Below, one piece after another: positions 1-10,892 of a stretch of DNA of 64,000 nucleotides (the stretch's first letter is position 1; each line of letters opens with the position of its first letter). A model generated the notes under the pieces. The model worked only from the letters and a program-made list of their open reading frames with translations, searched no databases and was not told where the DNA came from. A program made the translations under genes and the position numbers. Source of the stretch: Aristaeella hokkaidonensis (GTDB taxonomy: Bacteria; Bacillota; Clostridia; Christensenellales; Aristaeellaceae); the NCBI RefSeq assembly GCF_018128945.1, contig NZ_CP068393.1, positions 3,224,001-3,288,000 on the forward strand, given 5' to 3'.

Positions 1-181
1 TTTCCTTCACCGCGTAAAGGCCGGCATAACCCCAGCCCTGATCAATGCCGCAGTGCACGTCACTGGTGAACAGGATAACCAGGTTCTTTTCCAGCGCCGG
101 GGCAGCAGCTTCTTCCGCAAACGCGGCGCAGCAGCCCAGGAGCAGGCAAAAAGTCAACAGAAGAGCAAGCAGTTTTTTCAT
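1..181 (-). CDS. 5'-nucleotidase / metallophosphoesterase, secreted (N-terminus only)
   Basis: Only the first 60 codons lie in the window; the gene runs off the left edge. It starts at 181 behind a GGAGG ribosome site (183-196). The product begins with a typical signal peptide (MKKLLALLLTFCLLLG) ending near AFAEE. The mature N-terminus NLVILFTSDVHCGIDQGWGYA matches the first metal-binding strand (D-x-H) of the UshA/CpdB type 5'-nucleotidases, which remove phosphate from extracellular nucleotides. Assignment rests on that block; substrate specificity cannot be judged. Confidence 0.75.
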   Translation of the reverse strand, partial: MKKLLALLLTFCLLLGCCAAFAEEAAAPALEKNLVILFTSDVHCGIDQGWGYAGLYAVKE

Positions 182-232
182 AGCATTTCCTCCTTCGGGT
201 AATGGATAGATATGTAAATTTTCCCTGAGGCA

Positions 233-261
233 AGTATAGCAGAGCAGGGAGGGAAATTCAA
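233..261 (-). promoter_or_regulatory. sigma-A-like promoter for the 5'-nucleotidase gene
   Basis: On the minus strand TTGAAT (256-261) and TATACT (233-238) are separated by 17 bp and point at the 5'-nucleotidase start about 50 nt away. Confidence 0.6.
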
Positions 262-272
262 TCCGAAAGGGG

Positions 273-291
273 ACAAATCTGTCAAATTTGT
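273..291. promoter_or_regulatory. dyad ACAAAT-N7-ATTTGT in the divergent spacer
   Basis: A 6-bp inverted repeat with a 7-nt spacer lies between the divergent 5'-nucleotidase and gyrB promoters. It could be an operator; no cognate regulator is visible. The rest of the 182-484 spacer is AT-rich with no small gene seen. Confidence 0.25.
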
Positions 292-356
292 ACGGGACCG
301 TCTATATATATAGGAAAGAAAAGTTTCGAAAAAAGCTTCCTTTTTGGGGCAAAAAG

Positions 357-365
357 TGGTATAAT
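357..365 (+). promoter_or_regulatory. extended -10 element upstream of gyrB
   Basis: TGGTATAAT (TGnTATAAT) at 357-365 is an extended -10; the -35 position (about 337-342, TTCCTT) is weak, as is common with extended -10 promoters. It implies a gyrB leader of about 110 nt. Confidence 0.5.
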
Positions 366-367
366 AA

Positions 368-2452
<2,085 letters not shown>

Positions 2453-2456
2453 TCCA

Positions 2457-2491
2457 AATTCAGAATTAAGAATTCAGAATTCAGAATTAAT
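2457..2491. repeat. heptamer tandem repeat, AATTCAG type, 5 units
   Basis: Five 7-bp units in the gyrB-gyrA spacer: AATTCAG, AATTAAG, AATTCAG, AATTCAG, AATTAAT. The same unit recurs in at least five other spacers of this window. Confidence 0.85.
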
Positions 2492-2555
2492 ACTTCAACA
2501 GCGAAAAAAACCATCATGGAATGCACTTGATTTATGAATATATGAGGATTGTGAA

Positions 2556-5099
2556 ATGATTCAAGATAAGCTGATCCCTGTTAATCTGGAACAGGAAATG
2601 AAAAAGAGCTTCATCGCCTACGCCATGGCGGTGATTGTGGACCGGGCGCTCCCGGATGTCCGGGACGGTCTGAAACCGGTCCACCGCCGGATCCTGTACG
2701 ACATGTCCGAGGAACTGGGCATGACGCCGGACAAGCCGACCCGTAAGAGCGCCCGTGTGGTTGGTGACGTTCTGGGTAAATTCCATCCCCACGGAGACTC
2801 CTCCGTGTACGACGCTATGGTCCGCCTGGCCCAGCCCTTCAACATCCGCTATCCGCTGATCGAGGGCCAGGGCAACTTCGGTTCCGTCGACGGCGACGGC
2901 GCTGCTGCCATGCGTTATACCGAAGCCCGCCTGCAGAAGCTGACCATGCACCTGCTGGACGGTATCGACAAGGATACCGTGGACTTCTACCCCAACTTTG
3001 ACGAAACCCTGCAGCAGCCCTCCGTTCTGCCGGCACGGTTCCCGAACCTGCTGGTGAACGGTTCCAGCGGTATCGCCGTTGGTATGGCGACAAACATCCC
3101 GCCGCATAACCTGACCGAGGTGATCAACGGCGTTATCTGCATGATCGACAATCCGGAATGCACGATTGACGACCTGATGCAGCACATCAAGGGACCTGAT
3201 TTCCCCACGGGCGGCCTGATCATGGGCCGCAGCGGCATCCGGGCGGCCTACCATACCGGCCACGGCCGGATTACCGTCCGGGCCAAGACCAACGTGGAGG
3301 AAATGGGAGGCAACCGCAGCCGCATTATCGTGACTGAGATTCCCTACCAGGTAAACAAGTCCGTCCTGGTCAAGAAGATTGCGGATCTGGTGCACGAGAA
3401 GAAGATCGAAGGCATCAGCGATATCCGGGATGAATCCAACGACCGCCAGGGCATGCGCATCGTGATTGAACTGAAGCGGGACGTTCAGCCCCAGGTGGTG
3501 CTGAACATGCTGTACAAGCATACCCCCATGCAGGAAAACTTCGGCGCGAACATGCTGGCGTTGGTGGACGGCAAGCCCCAGGTGCTGAACCTGCGGGAAA
3601 TGATCTACTACTACCTGGAGCACCAGAAGGACGTAGTGACCCGTCGGACCAGATTCGAACTGAACAAGGCACAGAACCGCGCACATATCTTGGAAGGCCT
3701 GCTGAAGGCGCTGGATCATATTGACGAGATCGTCGCGATCATCCGGGCCAGCAAGGATACCAACACCGCCAGGGACGCCCTGATGTTGCGCTTTGAGTTC
3801 AGCGAAAAGCAGGCCCAGGCCATTCTGGACATGCGTCTCGCCCGCCTGACCGGCCTGGAACGGGAACGCCTGCAGGAGGAGTACGAGGAGCTGGAAAGAA
3901 CCATTGAACGGCTGACCGCAATCCTGGGTGATGAGCACCTGCTGATGGACGTGATCAAGACTGAAATCAGTGAGATCCGGGACAAGTTCGGTGATGAACG
4001 CCGCAGCGAGCTGACCATCGCTGAGGACGATATTGATATCGAAGACCTGATCCAGGAAGAAAACATGGTGGTTACCCTGACCCACGAGGGATATGTGAAG
4101 CGTGTTTCCTCCTCTGTGTACCGTGCGCAGCACCGCGGCGGACGCGGTGTCTCCGGCATGAACGTGAAGGAGACCGACTACACGACCCAGATGTTCGTGG
4201 TCAGCACACACCAGGAGATCATGTTCTTCACGAACATGGGCCGGGTATACAGCCTGAAGTGCTATCAGATTCCGGAAGCGGGACGCCAGGCACGCGGTAC
4301 GGCAATCATCAACCTGCTGCACATTGTGAGCGGGGAGAAGGTTTCCACCATGCTGCCCATGCCGAAGGAGACTGAGGAAGAGCACAACCTGGTGATGGCA
4401 ACCCGGAACGGTATGATCAAGAAGACCGCCCTGGAAGAGTTCCGTAACCTGCGCAAGAATGGCCTGATCGCTATTGCACTGCGGGAGGGTGACGAGCTGA
4501 TCGGCGTCCGGTTGAGCAACGGCGACGATGAGATGCTGGTTTCCACCCGCAAGGGTAAGTGCATCCGCTTCAATGAGCGGCACGTGCGCAATGTGGGCCG
4601 TAACTCCATCGGTGTGCGCTCCATGAGGATCGCGGAAGGCGATGAAGTGATCGACATCGCAGCGGTTGAACCGGAAACGACCGTGCTGGCAATTACCACA
4701 AAGGGCTACGGCAAGCGGACCGATCCGGAAGAATACCGTGAGCAGGGCCGCGGCGGTATGGGCGTGAAGGCCATGCAGCTGACCGACAAGACCGGTGACC
4801 TGGCTGCCCTGATGTTTGTACACGAGGATGAGGATATCCTGCTGATTACCGACGATGGCACCATTATCCGTGCCAGGGCTGCGGACGTCCGTCTGTGCGG
4901 CCGTTCCACCCAGGGCGTCCGGATCATGAGGCTGGCCGAGGGCAGCACCGTGGTTGGCGTCTGCCGTGCGGAAAAGGAAGAGGAAACTGCGGAAGAGGAA
5001 CTCGTTGAAGGAACTGAAGTGACGGAAACGACTGAAACCGTGGAAGCCACTGAAAAAACTGAAACGGAGACACCCGCTGAAGGAACTCCCGAAACTTAA
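2556..5099 (+). CDS. gyrA: DNA gyrase subunit A
   Basis: Breakage-reunion subunit of DNA gyrase (847 residues). The catalytic tyrosine is Y121 in [11 protein letters not shown]. The quinolone-resistance region reads [14 protein letters not shown] with Ser82 and Asp86 at the positions of E. coli Ser83 and Asp87, so the usual resistance substitutions are absent. The C-terminal beta-pinwheel contains the GyrA box as QHRGGRG; the usual form is Q(R/K)RGG(R/K)G, so position 2 is His. The last 40 or so residues are a Glu/Thr-rich acidic tail. The start at 2556 follows a GAGG site, 103 nt after gyrB, so the two are probably co-transcribed. Confidence 0.96.
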   Translation: MIQDKLIPVNLEQEMKKSFIAYAMAVIVDRALPDVRDGLKPVHRRILYDMSEELGMTPDKPTRKSARVVGDVLGKFHPHGDSSVYDAMVRLAQPFNIRYPLIEGQGNFGSVDGDGAAAMRYTEARLQKLTMHLLDGIDKDTVDFYPNFDETLQQPSVLPARFPNLLVNGSSGIAVGMATNIPPHNLTEVINGVICMIDNPECTIDDLMQHIKGPDFPTGGLIMGRSGIRAAYHTGHGRITVRAKTNVEEMGGNRSRIIVTEIPYQVNKSVLVKKIADLVHEKKIEGISDIRDESNDRQGMRIVIELKRDVQPQVVLNMLYKHTPMQENFGANMLALVDGKPQVLNLREMIYYYLEHQKDVVTRRTRFELNKAQNRAHILEGLLKALDHIDEIVAIIRASKDTNTARDALMLRFEFSEKQAQAILDMRLARLTGLERERLQEEYEELERTIERLTAILGDEHLLMDVIKTEISEIRDKFGDERRSELTIAEDDIDIEDLIQEENMVVTLTHEGYVKRVSSSVYRAQHRGGRGVSGMNVKETDYTTQMFVVSTHQEIMFFTNMGRVYSLKCYQIPEAGRQARGTAIINLLHIVSGEKVSTMLPMPKETEEEHNLVMATRNGMIKKTALEEFRNLRKNGLIAIALREGDELIGVRLSNGDDEMLVSTRKGKCIRFNERHVRNVGRNSIGVRSMRIAEGDEVIDIAAVEPETTVLAITTKGYGKRTDPEEYREQGRGGMGVKAMQLTDKTGDLAALMFVHEDEDILLITDDGTIIRARAADVRLCGRSTQGVRIMRLAEGSTVVGVCRAEKEEETAEEELVEGTEVTETTETVEATEKTETETPAEGTPET

Positions 5100-5102
5100 T
5101 AG

Positions 5103-5136
5103 AAAACAAACCCGGCTGAAAAGCCGGGTTTGTTTT
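5103..5136 (+). terminator. intrinsic terminator after gyrA
   Basis: Perfect 15-bp stem (AAAACAAACCCGGCT) with a GAAA tetraloop, ending in TTTGTTTT, 4 nt after the gyrA stop. Confidence 0.9.
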
Positions 5137-5139
5137 CAT

Positions 5140-5174
5140 AATGAATACTGAAAACTTAAAACTGAAAATTTAAA
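5140..5174. repeat. heptamer tandem repeat, ACTGAAA type, 5 units
   Basis: Units AATGAAT, ACTGAAA, ACTTAAA, ACTGAAA, ATTTAAA directly follow the gyrA terminator. The 7-bp period is the same as in the AATTCAG arrays but the unit differs. Confidence 0.7.
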
Positions 5175-5248
5175 AATATTCTGGTTTCTGAACGATTGTT
5201 TAGTCTTTATGCAGTCCCACCTATCCTTACAAATATGATAATGAAAGT

Positions 5249-5285
5249 GCCATCCCGGGAAATCGAAAGATTGTCCCGGGATGGC
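5249..5285 (+). other. long perfect hairpin in the leader of the MacA-like gene
   Basis: GCCATCCCGGGA pairs with TCCCGGGATGGC (12 bp), extended inward by AATC/GATT around a GAAA loop with one bulged G. It lies about 100 nt upstream of the adaptor start and is followed by a moderately T-rich stretch (near 5293-5312). It may be a terminator, an attenuator or an operator. Confidence 0.5.
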
Positions 5286-5388
5286 GTCGTTCTGCCATTT
5301 TTGGTGTTTTCCTTAAGGTTCAGTTTAAGTTTGTCCGATATAGTGCTTTACGGAACCACAGGTACGCAATGGAAAGGATGACCGAAAG

Positions 5389-6543
5389 ATGACAGAAAAA
5401 CTCGAAAACACTACAGCGGCGGAGAACGAAGAAATGAAAGCTGCCGCTGAAAAATCAGAAGGAAAGAAGAAAAAGAAAGGTCGGAAAAAGAAGATCCTGA
5501 AACGGCTGATCTGGCTCGTGATTATTCTTCTGGTGCTGGGTGTGTCGCTCTGGTCTGTAATCAGCAAGCTGCAGTCAGAATACAGAATTACCTATGATCC
5601 GTATACTGCCACCACCGGCAGTATCTCCAACTCGCTGTCCTTTACCGGCAGCATGCAGCTGATCAACAGCGCGAACTATACTGCCTCCGAAGACACAAAG
5701 GTCCGTGAGATCTACGTGGCTGAAGGAGACAAGGTGAGCGAGGGCGATAAGCTGATGCGCCTGTACGGCGGGGATACGATTGAAGCGGAATTTGACGGAA
5801 CCGTCAGCTCCATCGATGTGGAGAAGGGCGATGAAGTGAAATCCGGCGACAGCCTGCTGACCGTGGCGGACTTTGACCACATGAAGGTTTCCGTCCGTAT
5901 CGGTGAAAGCAACATCGGGCAGGTGTCCCAGGGACAGAACTGCCGGGTGGCGGTTTCTTCCGCGGGAGCGACCTTTGACGCTACGATTGATAACATCGAT
6001 TATGTGTCCTACACGGGCAACAACGTGGCCTACTACACGGGTACGGTGAATGTAGACACCTCCGCGGCTGACAACATTTGGCCGGGTATGCAGGCAACTG
6101 TTACCGTGCCGCTGGAAGAGGCGCAGAACGTGACCGTGTTGAAGATGGAAGCACTGAGCACTGCCCGGAACAATACCGCCTATGTATATAAAGAAAATGA
6201 AAACGGTGAGATGGAAGAAGTCACTGTAACCGTAGGCGTGAGCAACGGCAACTATGTGGAAATCAAGGACGGCGTAACAGCCGGCGAAACGGTCTACAAG
6301 ATCGCCGAAAAGGAAGAAGAAGCCACCGGTCTGGCAGCCCTGTTCTCCGGCATATTTACCAACCGGCAGGTGAACCGGCCTAACCGCAGCAACAGGAGCG
6401 GAGATGAAGGCGGTATGCCTGATTTTAGCAACATGCCGGATATGAGCAGCTTCCCGGGCGGCGGGAGCGGATTCCCCGGCGGTGGCAGCAGCGGTGGCAG
6501 CGGCGGCAGCGGATTCCCGGGCGGCGGATCACGGGGGAACTGA
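5389..6543 (+). CDS. MacA-like membrane-fusion adaptor of an ABC exporter
   Basis: HlyD/MacA family adaptor of 384 residues. A highly charged Lys-rich cytoplasmic N-terminus (about 25-35) precedes a single membrane segment (LIWLVIILLVLGVSLWSVIS, about 42-61). An extracytoplasmic part follows with a biotinyl-lipoyl-like half (VREIYVAEGDKVSEGDKL, then VSSIDVEKGDEVKSGDSLLTV) and a beta-barrel. The last 50 residues are Gly/Ser/Pro-rich (repeats of FPGGGS), a flexible tail typical of such adaptors in Firmicutes. It starts the unit adaptor - ATPase (2-nt gap) - permease - second adaptor. In Gram-positives these systems export peptides, antibiotics or lipids; the substrate here is unknown. Confidence 0.85.
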   Translation: MTEKLENTTAAENEEMKAAAEKSEGKKKKKGRKKKILKRLIWLVIILLVLGVSLWSVISKLQSEYRITYDPYTATTGSISNSLSFTGSMQLINSANYTASEDTKVREIYVAEGDKVSEGDKLMRLYGGDTIEAEFDGTVSSIDVEKGDEVKSGDSLLTVADFDHMKVSVRIGESNIGQVSQGQNCRVAVSSAGATFDATIDNIDYVSYTGNNVAYYTGTVNVDTSAADNIWPGMQATVTVPLEEAQNVTVLKMEALSTARNNTAYVYKENENGEMEEVTVTVGVSNGNYVEIKDGVTAGETVYKIAEKEEEATGLAALFSGIFTNRQVNRPNRSNRSGDEGGMPDFSNMPDMSSFPGGGSGFPGGGSSGGSGGSGFPGGGSRGN

Positions 6544-6545
6544 CG

Positions 6546-7241
6546 ATGGCAAAAGAAGTATTCTTCCGTATGCGGGAGATTGACAAGATCTATCCGCTGG
6601 AGGGGGAGAACGTCCACGCACTGAAAAAGGTATCCCTGAGCCTGGAAGAAGGGGAATACCTGTCCGTGCTGGGCCCTTCCGGCAGCGGAAAGACCACATT
6701 GATGAATATTATCGGGTGCCTGGATACCCCCACCTCCGGTGAATATACCCTGCGGGGCAGGGAAGTGGAGGATATGGACGAGCAGGAGCTGGCGGAACTG
6801 CGGAACCGGGAGATCGGTTTCATCTTCCAGAATTCCCAGCTGCTGCCCAGGCTGACAGCCCGCAAGAACGTGGAGCTGCCCCTTATCTATGCCGGCATAC
6901 GGCCAAAGGAACGCCGGGAACGGGCGGAAGCGATGCTGGAACGCGTCGGGCTGAAGGACCGGATGGATCATCTGCCCAGCCAGCTTTCCGGCGGCCAGCA
7001 GCAGCGTGTGGCGATTGCCCGGGCAATGGTGGGCAATCCCTCCATCCTGCTGGCGGACGAACCTACGGGCGCCCTGGACCAGAAAACCGGCGCGCAGATT
7101 ATGCAGCTGTTCCGGGAACTGAACGAGGAAAAACGCACGGTCATCATGATTACCCATGACCTGAAGATCGCCTCCAATGCGCGGCGGATTGTACATATTA
7201 TTGACGGAGAGATCTCGGAAGGGGGGCTGCAGGATGCTTAA
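6546..7241 (+). CDS. ABC transporter ATP-binding protein (MacB/LolD type)
   Basis: ATPase of 231 residues that energises the downstream FtsX-like permease. Walker [14 protein letters not shown]-loop [10 protein letters not shown], signature [14 protein letters not shown], Walker [13 protein letters not shown] and H-loop MITHD are all present and canonical. The length is normal for stand-alone MacB/LolD/YknY ATPases. It begins 2 nt after the adaptor and overlaps the permease start by 8 bp, so translation is probably coupled. Confidence 0.93.
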   Translation: MAKEVFFRMREIDKIYPLEGENVHALKKVSLSLEEGEYLSVLGPSGSGKTTLMNIIGCLDTPTSGEYTLRGREVEDMDEQELAELRNREIGFIFQNSQLLPRLTARKNVELPLIYAGIRPKERRERAEAMLERVGLKDRMDHLPSQLSGGQQQRVAIARAMVGNPSILLADEPTGALDQKTGAQIMQLFRELNEEKRTVIMITHDLKIASNARRIVHIIDGEISEGGLQDA

Positions 7242-8445
7242 ATCCTTCCGCAAACGCATGGTAATGATCCGGGAAAGCGTCGTAATGGCGCTGGACAACA
7301 TCCGGAGCAACAAAGTGCGTTCCTTCCTGACCCTGCTGGGTATCATGATCGGCGTTATGGCGGTCATTACGCTGATCTCCACGGTGTCCGGAGTATCCGG
7401 TACCATCTCCTCCTCCTTCTCGAGTATGGGCGTCGGTACCCTGACGGTGAGCGTTTCCGGCAGCGACCTGAAGAGCGGCATGACGCCGGAAGACCTGCAG
7501 GTTATCTCGGAGCTGGAGAATGTGGACGGTGTGGTGCCGAGCGTCAGCCTGAACGGACGGGTCTCCTACGGGAACGACGTACAGACCGGCATCTCTGTTT
7601 CCGGCCGGAACGCATACTACTTTATCCTGAATGAGGATATGATCATCCAGGGCCGGACTCTGAACTTTATTGACGACGATAACAGCAGCTACGTCTGCGT
7701 GATCAGCCAGGAGATTGTGGATGAATTCTTCCTGGGTGTGGATCCCATTGGTGAAACCCTGTACGTATCAGGCCTGCCCTTTACGATTGTGGGCCGGTAC
7801 GAGGAAGACAGCGGCGGAGGCGTCGCCTCCATTTTCAACGGTTCACCGGCTGTACTGATTCCCTACACCACGGCCATGAAGGTGAACAACTCCACTGATA
7901 TCAACTCCTTCACCGTTTACCTGAAAGAGGGCGCGGATTCGGCTGAGGCGAAGCAGGAAATCGAGGACGCCATGGACGTGCTGTTCGATTTTGAAGAGGA
8001 TTGTTTCACGGTTTCTTCCATGGAGAGCATTGAAGAAACCATGAACACAATGACCACTATGCTGAGCTCGCTGCTGGCGGGTATTGCCTCCATCGCCCTG
8101 CTGGTCGGCGGTATCGGCATCATGAACATGATGCTGACCACCGTGACGGAGCGGACGGGCGAGATCGGCCTGAAGAAGGCGCTGGGCGCCGTGCCGGGCC
8201 AGATCCAGATGCAGTTCCTGCTGGAGAGCTTCCTGCTTTCCATGATCGGCGGCCTGCTGGGGGTTGTTTTCGGCCTGGCGCTGTCCTTCGGATTGTGCCG
8301 GATGCTGGGTACGGGCTTCGTGCTGAACGTCGGCGCCATTATCCTGGGCGTGGGTTTCTCAGCAGCGGTTGGTATTATTTTCGGCTGGGCACCCGCCAGA
8401 AAGGCAAGCCGGCTGAATCCCATTGACGCGCTGCGCGCAGTATAA
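7234..8445 (+). CDS. MacB/FtsX-like ABC transporter permease
   Basis: Permease of 403 residues. The first membrane segment ([21 protein letters not shown]) is followed by a large extracytoplasmic MacB periplasmic-core domain. Three C-terminal FtsX segments then follow ([20 protein letters not shown], the [18 protein letters not shown] region, and [19 protein letters not shown]), ending in the family-typical [17 protein letters not shown]. The start at 7234 (ATG after aggggggctgcagg) is preferred over the upstream in-frame start at 7177, which would lie deep in the ATPase gene. It forms the mechanotransmission exporter with the ATPase and one or both adaptors. Confidence 0.92.
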   Translation: MLKSFRKRMVMIRESVVMALDNIRSNKVRSFLTLLGIMIGVMAVITLISTVSGVSGTISSSFSSMGVGTLTVSVSGSDLKSGMTPEDLQVISELENVDGVVPSVSLNGRVSYGNDVQTGISVSGRNAYYFILNEDMIIQGRTLNFIDDDNSSYVCVISQEIVDEFFLGVDPIGETLYVSGLPFTIVGRYEEDSGGGVASIFNGSPAVLIPYTTAMKVNNSTDINSFTVYLKEGADSAEAKQEIEDAMDVLFDFEEDCFTVSSMESIEETMNTMTTMLSSLLAGIASIALLVGGIGIMNMMLTTVTERTGEIGLKKALGAVPGQIQMQFLLESFLLSMIGGLLGVVFGLALSFGLCRMLGTGFVLNVGAIILGVGFSAAVGIIFGWAPARKASRLNPIDALRAV

Positions 8446-8449
8446 AAAC

Positions 8450-8484
8450 AATTCAGAATTATGAATTCAGAATTCAGAATTATT
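8450..8484. repeat. heptamer tandem repeat, AATTCAG type, 5 units
   Basis: Units AATTCAG, AATTATG, AATTCAG, AATTCAG, AATTATT sit between the permease and the second adaptor, 4 nt after the permease stop. Confidence 0.85.
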
Positions 8485-8519
8485 TGTGAATACATAACAG
8501 ACATGGAGGAAGTCAAACA

Positions 8520-9590
8520 ATGAAGATTATGAGACGATTTGCGGCTGTTGCTTTTGCTCTGATGCTGGTGGCGGGAGCTGCCTGTGCGGATACCCTGACC
8601 CTGAACGGAACGGTGGAAGCCGGCCTGACCGTACCGGTTTATGCGCCCATCGGCGGTACGGTGGACGAGGTTTGCGTGGAAAAGGGAATGCATGTTTCCG
8701 CGGGAGATATCCTGTTCAGCTACCGGACGGAAAAGACCTATGCCTCCGGAGACGGCGTTGTGACGGGCGTGTTTGCAAAGGCCGGAGATGACGCTGAGAT
8801 CGTGACGGAGCAATACGGCGCAGACCTGTATATTGAAGGCACAACCATTTACTCGGTCAGCGCCAGCACTTCCAAGGCCTACAGCTCCGCGGAGACGACC
8901 ATTGTGCACACGGGTGAAACAGTGTACCTTCTCTGCCGGACGGACGCGAAGCGTTATGGCACGGGTATCATCACCACTGTGGACGGCACCAGCTATACCG
9001 TGCATGTGACGGAAGGCAACTTCATCATCGGCGACTCGGTAACCATATTCCGGGACAGTGCCTATACGGATAAGCTGCGGCTGGGCCGTGGATCGGTTTC
9101 CCGGGTGAATCCGACAGCTGTGACCGGAACCGGCGCGGTGGTTAGCGTGGCTGTGCAGGACGGAGATGAGGTGAAGCGCGGCGACCTGCTGATGGAAACC
9201 CTGAGCGGCACCTTTGAAGGCTACGAGATGACCGGCACGTCTGTGACGGCAGAGGAGGAAGGCGTCATTGTTTCCACTTCCGCGGATGCCGGAACCACCG
9301 TTACCAAGGGGGATATCGTGGTGCAGATCGCTCCGGTCAGCGGCATGCGGGTGGAAGCAGCCATTACGGCGGATGACCGGCAGGCGCTGAAGGCCGGCGA
9401 TAAGGTGATCATTGAACTGGAATCGGACGAAAGCATCTCCTATGAGGGAACCGTCCGGTATATCACCGAAATGCCGGAAGAAGACACGGAAGAGACTACC
9501 TACAAGGCTGTGATCGACTTCAAACCGGATGAGAACGTATACTTCGGGATGCCTGTGGTGGTGACTACTCCCGAAGCAGCGCAGGAATAA
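8520..9590 (+). CDS. second, secreted HlyD-like adaptor of the MacAB-type system
   Basis: Protein of 356 residues with a cleavable-looking signal peptide (MKIMRRFAAVAFALMLVAGAACA, cut before DTLTLNG). A lipoyl-like motif follows (APIGGTVDEVCVEKGMHVSAGDILF) and a C-terminal beta-barrel resembling RND/MacA adaptors (VEAAITADDRQALKAGDKVII). There is no obvious lipobox and no other membrane segment, so it is released or held by partners, unlike the N-anchored adaptor at 5389. A GGAGG site precedes the ATG at 8520. It lies 74 nt after the permease, probably in the same operon. Confidence 0.8.
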   Translation: MKIMRRFAAVAFALMLVAGAACADTLTLNGTVEAGLTVPVYAPIGGTVDEVCVEKGMHVSAGDILFSYRTEKTYASGDGVVTGVFAKAGDDAEIVTEQYGADLYIEGTTIYSVSASTSKAYSSAETTIVHTGETVYLLCRTDAKRYGTGIITTVDGTSYTVHVTEGNFIIGDSVTIFRDSAYTDKLRLGRGSVSRVNPTAVTGTGAVVSVAVQDGDEVKRGDLLMETLSGTFEGYEMTGTSVTAEEEGVIVSTSADAGTTVTKGDIVVQIAPVSGMRVEAAITADDRQALKAGDKVIIELESDESISYEGTVRYITEMPEEDTEETTYKAVIDFKPDENVYFGMPVVVTTPEAAQE

Positions 9591-9629
9591 GCAAGGACTG
9601 TATTTCTTCTGCATCTGTAAAAGCTTTTC

Positions 9630-9658
9630 TTGCCAGACACGGGGACTGGTGATAGAAT
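9630..9658 (+). promoter_or_regulatory. promoter of the aromatic amino acid operon
   Basis: TTGCCA (9630-9635) and TAGAAT (9653-9658) have 17-bp spacing. Transcription would start near 9665, giving a leader of about 200 nt that contains the leader peptide and hairpins described next. Confidence 0.65.
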
Positions 9659-9704
9659 ACCCGTGAATTCAATCACTGCGCTACACGCGCGGAAAGGGCA
9701 GACC

Positions 9705-9761
9705 ATGCGGCAGGCTTTCGTGTATTATTACTATTACTTTACCTTTACGAAGACAGTCTGA
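9705..9761 (+). CDS. Tyr/Phe-rich leader peptide of the aromatic operon
   Basis: An 18-codon open frame encodes MRQAFVYYYYYFTFTKTV: five consecutive tyrosines and three phenylalanines. A good ribosome site (ggaaaggg, 9691-9698) lies 6 nt upstream. It sits between a promoter and a terminator-like hairpin, ahead of DAHP synthase, tyrA and pheA, whose products are exactly Tyr and Phe. This is the arrangement of classical ribosome-mediated attenuation: scarce charged tRNA-Tyr or tRNA-Phe would stall the ribosome. The codons TTT ACC TTT (9738-9746) can pair with AAGGTAA at 9765-9771, as expected for a 1:2 hairpin. Expression is not shown; the amino acid bias is the evidence. Confidence 0.8.
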   Translation: MRQAFVYYYYYFTFTKTV

Positions 9762-9807
9762 GGTAAGGTAATTTTGCCGCGCAGGTTTTCCCATGAGGGT
9801 AAAACAC

Positions 9808-9839
9808 CAGGGCTCGCAGAATTACTGCGGGCCCTGTTT
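9808..9839 (+). terminator. attenuator terminator hairpin before DAHP synthase
   Basis: A 12-bp stem with one G-U pair (9808-9819 with 9825-9836, loop AATTA) is followed by TTT. It lies 47 nt after the leader-peptide stop and 28 nt before the DAHP synthase start. A competing CGCAG copy at 9780-9784 can pair with the same CTGCG (9825-9829), a possible antiterminator contact. The U-tract is short. Confidence 0.6.
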
Positions 9840-9863
9840 CATTGAGGGAGGAGCAGAAGAAAA

Positions 9864-10868
9864 ATGATTATCGCACTGAAGAGAGATATCCGGCAGGAAG
9901 AAAAAGAGCATCTGATCTCCTGGCTGGAAAGCTATGGCGTACGGACCCATGTTTCCGAAGGTGAATACCAGACGGTGATCGGCCTGGTGGGCGATACCAC
10001 CCGGATCGACACGGACCTGATCAGCGGACTGGACATTGTCCAGAGCGTGACCCGGATTTCTGAGCCCTTCAAGAAGGCAAACCGGAAGTTCCATCCGGAC
10101 GACACGGTGGTCCAGGTGACGGACCAGGTGGCCTTCGGCGGCGGCAACTTCCAGATCATTGCCGGCCCCTGCTCCGTGGAAACTGAAGACCAGGTGGAAA
10201 CCATCGCCAAGGCAGTGAAGGAGAGCGGAGCGGGTATGCTCCGGGGCGGCGCTTTCAAACCCCGTACTTCTCCCTATGATTTCCAGGGCCTTCACGGGGA
10301 AGGCATCCGGATCCTGCTGGAGGTCAAAAAGCGGACCGGCATGCCGATCATTACCGAGATTATGGACATCGGCCATCTACCCCTGTTTGAACAGGTGGAC
10401 GTGATCCAGGTCGGCGCCCGGAACATGCAAAACTTTGAACTGCTGAAGGAACTGGGCCGGATCAGGAAGCCGATACTCCTCAAGCGCGGCCTGGCGAACA
10501 ACATCAAGGAACTGCTGATGAGCGCCGAGTACATCATGGCCGGCGGCAACGAGCAGATTATCCTCTGCGAGCGCGGCGTCCGGACCTTCGAAACCTATAC
10601 CCGGAACACGCTGGACCTGTCCGCAGTGGCGGTACTGCATGAACTGAGCCACCTGCCGGTGGTGGTGGACCCGAGTCACGCAACCGGTGCGGCACGGTAT
10701 GTGAAGCCTATGGCCATGGCCGCGGCGGCCTGCGGCGCGGACGGCCTGATGATCGAAGTGCATAATGACCCGAAGCACGCCCTGTGCGACGGTCCCCAGA
10801 GCCTGACGCCGGAACAGTTTGACGACGTGGCGAAAGCGGTCATGAAGATCCGCAAAGCGCTGGTGTAA
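9864..10868 (+). CDS. aroF: 3-deoxy-7-phosphoheptulonate (DAHP) synthase, type I-beta with regulatory N-domain
   Basis: Condenses phosphoenolpyruvate and erythrose 4-phosphate, the first step of the shikimate pathway. At 334 residues it has the layout of the Thermotoga-type enzyme: a ferredoxin/ACT-like N-terminal domain (about 1-70), which in that family mediates feedback inhibition by Tyr/Phe, then the KDO8PS-like barrel (about 90-334). Visible catalytic blocks are IIAGPCSVE, GGAFKPRTSPYDFQG, KRGLANNIKELL and VVVDPSHATGAARYV. It is the first structural gene of the operon and lies just behind the attenuator. The start has a GGAGG site 12 nt upstream. Confidence 0.95.
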   Translation: MIIALKRDIRQEEKEHLISWLESYGVRTHVSEGEYQTVIGLVGDTTRIDTDLISGLDIVQSVTRISEPFKKANRKFHPDDTVVQVTDQVAFGGGNFQIIAGPCSVETEDQVETIAKAVKESGAGMLRGGAFKPRTSPYDFQGLHGEGIRILLEVKKRTGMPIITEIMDIGHLPLFEQVDVIQVGARNMQNFELLKELGRIRKPILLKRGLANNIKELLMSAEYIMAGGNEQIILCERGVRTFETYTRNTLDLSAVAVLHELSHLPVVVDPSHATGAARYVKPMAMAAAACGADGLMIEVHNDPKHALCDGPQSLTPEQFDDVAKAVMKIRKALV

Positions 10869-10892
10869 GACTGACGCCGGAGGAAGAAAGAG

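Noticed and set aside
5389..9590. RND efflux pump based on adaptor similarity
   Set aside because: There is no RND transporter or outer-membrane factor; the neighbouring genes are an ABC ATPase and an FtsX-like permease.
9591..9863. T-box riboswitch upstream of DAHP synthase
   Set aside because: No T-box sequence or specifier-loop arrangement is recognisable; the Tyr/Phe leader peptide explains the leader better.
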